The notes under the pieces were generated by a model. It worked only from the letters and a program-made list of their open reading frames with translations, was not told the DNA's origin and did not search any database. 64,000 bases of DNA from Candidatus Hydrogenedentota bacterium (GTDB lineage Bacteria > Hydrogenedentota > Hydrogenedentia > Hydrogenedentales > JAEUWI01), in contig JAHBVV010000035.1 of the NCBI GenBank assembly GCA_019637335.1, positions 1-64,000 on the forward strand. The letters run 5' to 3'. Positions 60,414 to 64,000 of the stretch are shown piece by piece (position 1 is the first letter of the stretch; each line of letters begins with the position of its first letter). Position numbers and translations under genes: made by a program.

Positions 60414-61564
60414 GCGCGGGCGCCCAACTGCCCCATGCGCCAGATTTCGTCGAGGCCGTGCTTTTCCAGCCAGATGTTGACATCCAGCGAATCTGCCCAA
60501 ACCGCTTCGGCAAAGCCGTCCTCCCCCAGATCCATAGCGACAATCTCGGTGGGCGACAGGTAGCGAAGCAAGCGGTCCGAATGGGTCGCCACGACCAACT
60601 GCGTGCGCTGGGCCGCCTCGCGAAAGAGATCGACGAGCAAGTTCAACACGTCGGGGTGGATGCTTACCTCGGGCTCGTCGATCATGGTGATATTGGGCAG
60701 GTACGGGCTGTGTAGCAAAGCGACCAACCAGATAAACCGAAGCAGCCCTTCGGAAAGCTCTCCCTGATAGAGCGGTGCGGACAGGGTGCTGTCCCTCCAG
60801 GTCAGCACAAACATGCCGGCCGCAACGCTCGGATATCCGAGGCTGTCGAAGCTCTTGAACGCCACGTGCAGCGTATCAAGAAACGACTCGTAGTTGTGGG
60901 GGTATTCCTCCCGCAGAAAGTGGAGGTAGGAGACCAGATCTTCCCCGTTGGCCCCCGGCAGCGGGGCCGGACGCAGCTTCTGAGGGATACGTATCGGTGC
61001 GCGCGTGCCGATGTCCAACGTGTGGTACCGGAGCGAGGAGGCCAGGTAGTCTCTAAATTCATCCGCCATGCGGAATTGCCTGGGGACCTGGGCCAGCGAG
61101 GTTTCGTGCGTGCCGGAAGTCCAATTGGGCTGGATCATGGCGTCCATTTCCGCATTCAAGTAGTGGATGTCGTCGAACCGGGCTTGTATATGAGGCGTGA
61201 CAACACCGGATTTCCCGTCGCAATGGGACAGTTCTTCACGCGCGATGGCGTACCCCCCTCCCCTCCCGGGTTGAATCGCGAGATCGTAGCGCCACTTCGC
61301 GTTGTCCGGCATGGCGGATTGGATCCCGAAAGCGATCTCCCCTTTGGGCTCCACACGGGTGACCACGCTGTCCGGGCCGCCGAATTCATTCAGTGTGTCC
61401 GCGAGCTTTCCCTGAGCGGAGCGGGACAACAACTCCAACGCCTCCATCAAGGATGTTTTCCCCACGCCGTTTGCCCCGATCAAGATCATGAGCGGGCGCA
61501 TTTCGAGCGACAAAGCGCGGATCCGCTTGTAGTTGAGTATTTCCAATTGGGTCAACTGAGACAT
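60410..61564 (-). CDS. AAA family ATPase (AAA_21, OLD/RecF-like)
   Basis: This is a 384-residue ABC-type ATPase of the AAA_21 group. Walker A is LIGANGVGKTSLMEAL (residues about 28-43), the signature region is YQGELSEGLLRFIWLVALL, Walker B is ITMIDEPEVSIHP, and the H-loop is LVVATHSDRLLRYL. The middle (about 60-270) is the family insertion that replaces the Rad50/SMC coiled coil. It starts at ATG 61564 and overlaps the DUF4276 gene by ATGA. It is probably the sensor or motor of a two-gene phage- or plasmid-defence system whose effector is the TOPRIM protein. No restriction or methylase gene is nearby. Confidence 0.9.
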   Translation of the reverse strand: MSQLTQLEILNYKRIRALSLEMRPLMILIGANGVGKTSLMEALELLSRSAQGKLADTLNEFGGPDSVVTRVEPKGEIAFGIQSAMPDNAKWRYDLAIQPGRGGGYAIAREELSHCDGKSGVVTPHIQARFDDIHYLNAEMDAMIQPNWTSGTHETSLAQVPRQFRMADEFRDYLASSLRYHTLDIGTRAPIRIPQKLRPAPLPGANGEDLVSYLHFLREEYPHNYESFLDTLHVAFKSFDSLGYPSVAAGMFVLTWRDSTLSAPLYQGELSEGLLRFIWLVALLHSPYLPNITMIDEPEVSIHPDVLNLLVDLFREAAQRTQLVVATHSDRLLRYLSPTEIVAMDLGEDGFAEAVWADSLDVNIWLEKHGLDEIWRMGQLGARA

Positions 61565-61695
61565 AGTATAGTATGCTCCGGCCTGGGTGGTGAGGCGGCG
61601 CGCCGGAGGGAAAAAGGACGAATCTCCGGCCCTGGCCCGCGCTTCACGGCCCCATCATAGCGGCGAACCGAGAATTACTTCCAGTTCCCCGGCGT

Positions 61696-64000
61696 CTACT
61701 TCCTTTTCAGCAGCGCGACCCAGTCTTCTTCCGGTTCGCCGGGCGGTGGGCCGAGGTCGGCCGGGGCGCCGCCGGTGATTTTGCGGGGATCGCCGGTGTA
61801 TTCGCCGGTTCGCGGGTTGAACCATTGGAGCGTGAAGGCGCCGGGGGCGGCGGTGAGGTCGAGCGCGCCGGTTTGCGTGGCGACTGGGAGGTAGACGGCG
61901 TAAATCTCGCCGGGTTTTGCGAAGACCTGGCCGGGGAGTTTGTTGTTTTCGCCCTCAAAGACGGCGGAGCCGGTGAGGAGGGCGTCCGACGGGCGCATTT
62001 CGTGGAAGGGTAGGGACTCCATGAAGCGCCGCGCAATGGCCATGTAGCGCCAGAGGTCTTCGTAGACCCGGAAGTCGTCGGTGCGGAGGAGCGTGTCCAG
62101 GATAAACTCGATATTGCCGCCGGAGAAGTAGATGGGCCAGAGGTATTCCTTCCGGTGGCGCGGGGTGTTTTCCGGGGTGGTCTTGTCGGGGAAGAATTCG
62201 TCCATCCCGATGACGAGCGGGACGCCGGCGGCGGCGGACCTCTCGCGCCAGATCTCGACCAGGCCGACGTCATTTACCTGGAAGGAGCCCACGGTGAAGC
62301 GGTCGTCGCCGAGGAATTCGGTCCAGGTGCGGTCGAGGGTGCTGGAGTGGTGGACGGTGATGGGGTTGTTGTAGGGGTCCACGTCCCGCAGGTACTCTGC
62401 GAAGTCCTTGATTCGCGCGGGCGTCAGGTCGAACTTGAGGTTGTACTCCTCGCACAGGTTCCACTGCAACGCGGGGAGGTGCGCGAAGCGCGCGACGATC
62501 TCCCGGTAGTAGAGCTTGCGCTCCACGCCCAGCTCGCCATCGTCCAGCTCGCGCTTGTTCCGCTCTTCGCCCTCGCTCAGCACGAAGTGCAGCATGAGGC
62601 CGCGTCGCTGCGCGTGCTCCAGGACGATGCCCCACTGGTGGAGTTTGGTCAAGTCGAAGTGGAGGTTGTCGTTCTCGGGGGCGCCGTTCAGGTTGATGGG
62701 GGGCAGCCAGGGGTGCACGTTTTTGCCATCGCCGCCGATGTTCATGGTGAGGAAGTAGAGGCTGTTCACCTGCTGATCGGCGAGGTAGTTGATGGCGCCG
62801 ATGATGTTCCTGCCTTTGCCGCCGCCCCAGTCGGGGTCGCCCTCGCGCCAGTCCTGTGCGTGGTTCGCGTACTTGTGGCCGCCGAACTTGCCGGGCTCCG
62901 TGTTGACGAAACCCTCGTAGCCCAGGAAGTCCTCGGGGCTGTCCGTGCCGCCCTTGAGCCAGTAGCCGCCGTCGCGGAACTTGAGGTAGTGGCCGCCGGC
63001 GTATTCCAGGCGGCCCCAGCGGTAGAAGGCGGGGGCATCGTCCGGTGCGGGGGCTATGGCAAAATCACCCGATTGCCCGTCGAAGCCGGTCGGCTCCCCC
63101 GCGGCCGGGTCGAGGTCGATGGCGATATCCTTTCCTTTGCGGAATGAGGCCACATGGCGCCAGGCGCCCGTCTCGTCTGGCGAGAATCGCGCGCGCCACA
63201 CGCCGCCGCGGAGACCGCCCTCGCCATCGCCATCGAAATAGCCGGGCACAGCGTATTCCTTCCCCGATGGCGCGGTGAAGGTGACGGTCAGGCGGTAGTC
63301 CAGGAAGGGGTTCGGATCATTGTCCGCGGCGTGCATTTCAGGCCCCGAGAAATGGAGGGTCAGGGGATGCCATTTATAGAATGCGGCGAGCGGCGCTTCC
63401 TCCGCTTCCGCCGAGGCCGCCTGGGCCCGCGGACTATTCGCCGCCACCAGCAGCTTCAGCAGTTGGTTCTGCTTCGCGTCCGGATCGCCGCCTTTAATGG
63501 CGCCCCAGTCCCCCTGCGCGCACACCAGCGCGAGATTCAGGCTGGGGATGAATACGCTGTTGTTTCCCCCCGCGCCGATGGACATCACGGTATCCGCGGG
63601 CGCGTCGGGCCACGTGATGGCGTCTGGGTGCAGCCGGCCGGTGTCGTTGAACCACCAGTTGAAGCCGTAGATGCCGGGGCCCTGCTGCGTGAAGTGGTCC
63701 GAGCCGCCGCCGTAGGAGCCGATGCCGAGGTAGTCGTCGTCCTGGTTGTCTTTCGCGGTCTGGGGGAGGTCCTTCGCGGTCTGGGGCGTCATGTAGTCGT
63801 CGAAATAGCGGCGGGGGAGGAGCTGTTGTCCGTTCCAGTGGCCCTTCTGGGTCCAGAACCAGACGATGCGGGCGAAATCGCGGACGGAGGCCTTGAGGCG
63901 GTGCTTGTCGGAGAAACGGAGGCCGTCCTCGAAGCCCAGCGGGCCCAGGCGTCCGGGCGCGTCGGCGACGTCGTTGCCGTGGGCCTGAAAGACCTTGTCG
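61696..64000 (-). CDS. Serine hydrolase/DUF5060/glycosidase-like fusion, 5' part outside window
   Basis: The open frame continues past the right edge, so the start is not in the window; an internal ATG at 63792 is not the true start. The upstream 69 codons (FARIVWFWTQKGHWNGQQLL, then PRRYFDDYMTP) and YGFNWWFND are the C-terminal part of a beta-lactamase-type serine hydrolase. Then comes a DUF5060 Ig-like domain (FSGPEMHAADNDPNPFLDYR, RFSPDETGAWRH), a TIM-barrel-like region (LQWNLCEEYNLKFDL, VIGMDEFFPDK, GGNIEFILDT) and a C-terminal collagen-binding-type domain (GAFTLQWFNPRTGEYTGDPR). Such multi-enzyme fusions are uncommon. It is probably secreted; substrate unknown. Confidence 0.85.
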   Translation of the reverse strand, partial: DKVFQAHGNDVADAPGRLGPLGFEDGLRFSDKHRLKASVRDFARIVWFWTQKGHWNGQQLLPRRYFDDYMTPQTAKDLPQTAKDNQDDDYLGIGSYGGGSDHFTQQGPGIYGFNWWFNDTGRLHPDAITWPDAPADTVMSIGAGGNNSVFIPSLNLALVCAQGDWGAIKGGDPDAKQNQLLKLLVAANSPRAQAASAEAEEAPLAAFYKWHPLTLHFSGPEMHAADNDPNPFLDYRLTVTFTAPSGKEYAVPGYFDGDGEGGLRGGVWRARFSPDETGAWRHVASFRKGKDIAIDLDPAAGEPTGFDGQSGDFAIAPAPDDAPAFYRWGRLEYAGGHYLKFRDGGYWLKGGTDSPEDFLGYEGFVNTEPGKFGGHKYANHAQDWREGDPDWGGGKGRNIIGAINYLADQQVNSLYFLTMNIGGDGKNVHPWLPPINLNGAPENDNLHFDLTKLHQWGIVLEHAQRRGLMLHFVLSEGEERNKRELDDGELGVERKLYYREIVARFAHLPALQWNLCEEYNLKFDLTPARIKDFAEYLRDVDPYNNPITVHHSSTLDRTWTEFLGDDRFTVGSFQVNDVGLVEIWRERSAAAGVPLVIGMDEFFPDKTTPENTPRHRKEYLWPIYFSGGNIEFILDTLLRTDDFRVYEDLWRYMAIARRFMESLPFHEMRPSDALLTGSAVFEGENNKLPGQVFAKPGEIYAVYLPVATQTGALDLTAAPGAFTLQWFNPRTGEYTGDPRKITGGAPADLGPPPGEPEEDWVALLKRK

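Overview
The window is GC-rich chromosomal DNA with long intergenic repeats. It has no rRNA or tRNA that I could recognise and no CRISPR array. The gene content points to a PVC-like or Hydrogenedentota-like heterotroph: a Gfo/Idh/MocA oxidoreductase beside a TIM-barrel isomerase, a Tat-exported DUF1501 protein, DUF1080, DUF4838 and DUF5060-type secreted glycan proteins, a Gly-Glu hexanucleotide-repeat surface protein, and many two-component proteins. This placement is an inference from family composition; no marker gene was compared.

Layout. 0-5 kb: a calcium-loop protein, a bifunctional-nuclease (BFN) protein, and an oxidoreductase/isomerase pair ending in a strong terminator. 5-9.7 kb (minus strand): two paralogous histidine kinases, each with an ethylene-receptor-like N-terminal membrane domain that keeps the Cys-x3-His copper motif, plus two receiver proteins. 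9.8-21.8 kb: yebC, a CAP-domain surface protein with an EG-repeat tail, a secreted unknown, a 966-residue carboxypeptidase-regulatory-repeat protein, a secreted esterase and dapB, separated by four different repeat blocks. 21.9-29.8 kb: a radical SAM/Fe-ADH pair, an orphan flgM, an MptE-like protein, and a minus-strand PAS kinase, HD-GYP, HDOD operon. 29.9-35.8 kb: a plus-strand operon of radical SAM/SPASM, ribokinase, DUF1501 and a large secreted protein. 36-40.7 kb: an alkyltransferase-like protein, a conserved unknown, ruvAB, and a DUF4160-DUF2442 pair whose first gene lost its start codon at a dispersed repeat. 42-51.5 kb: sugar metabolism, with L-rhamnose isomerase, galactokinase, a metallophosphoesterase/isomerase pair, DUF4838-PA14, and a DUF1080-TIM fusion.

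51.5-58.1 kb is the most unusual part. Three paralogous beta-propeller lipoprotein genes, one of them frameshifted, lie between two arrays of a 169-170 bp hairpin-rich repeat. The second and third lipoprotein genes are each preceded by a tiny hydrophobic ORF with its own ribosome-binding site, and the 3' remnant of another such ORF abuts the second array. 58.1-64 kb (minus strand): a pectate lyase, an AAA ATPase/DUF4276 TOPRIM pair overlapping by ATGA (a probable two-gene defence system), and the 3' part of a large serine-hydrolase/DUF5060/glycosidase fusion running off the edge.

Taken together, rhamnose isomerase, galactokinase, pectate lyase, esterase and several secreted glycan-binding or glycan-cleaving proteins suggest growth on plant or algal pectin-like polysaccharides. 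The density of repeats, pseudogene-like remnants and the ATPase/TOPRIM pair marks 40-61.6 kb as a plastic region.
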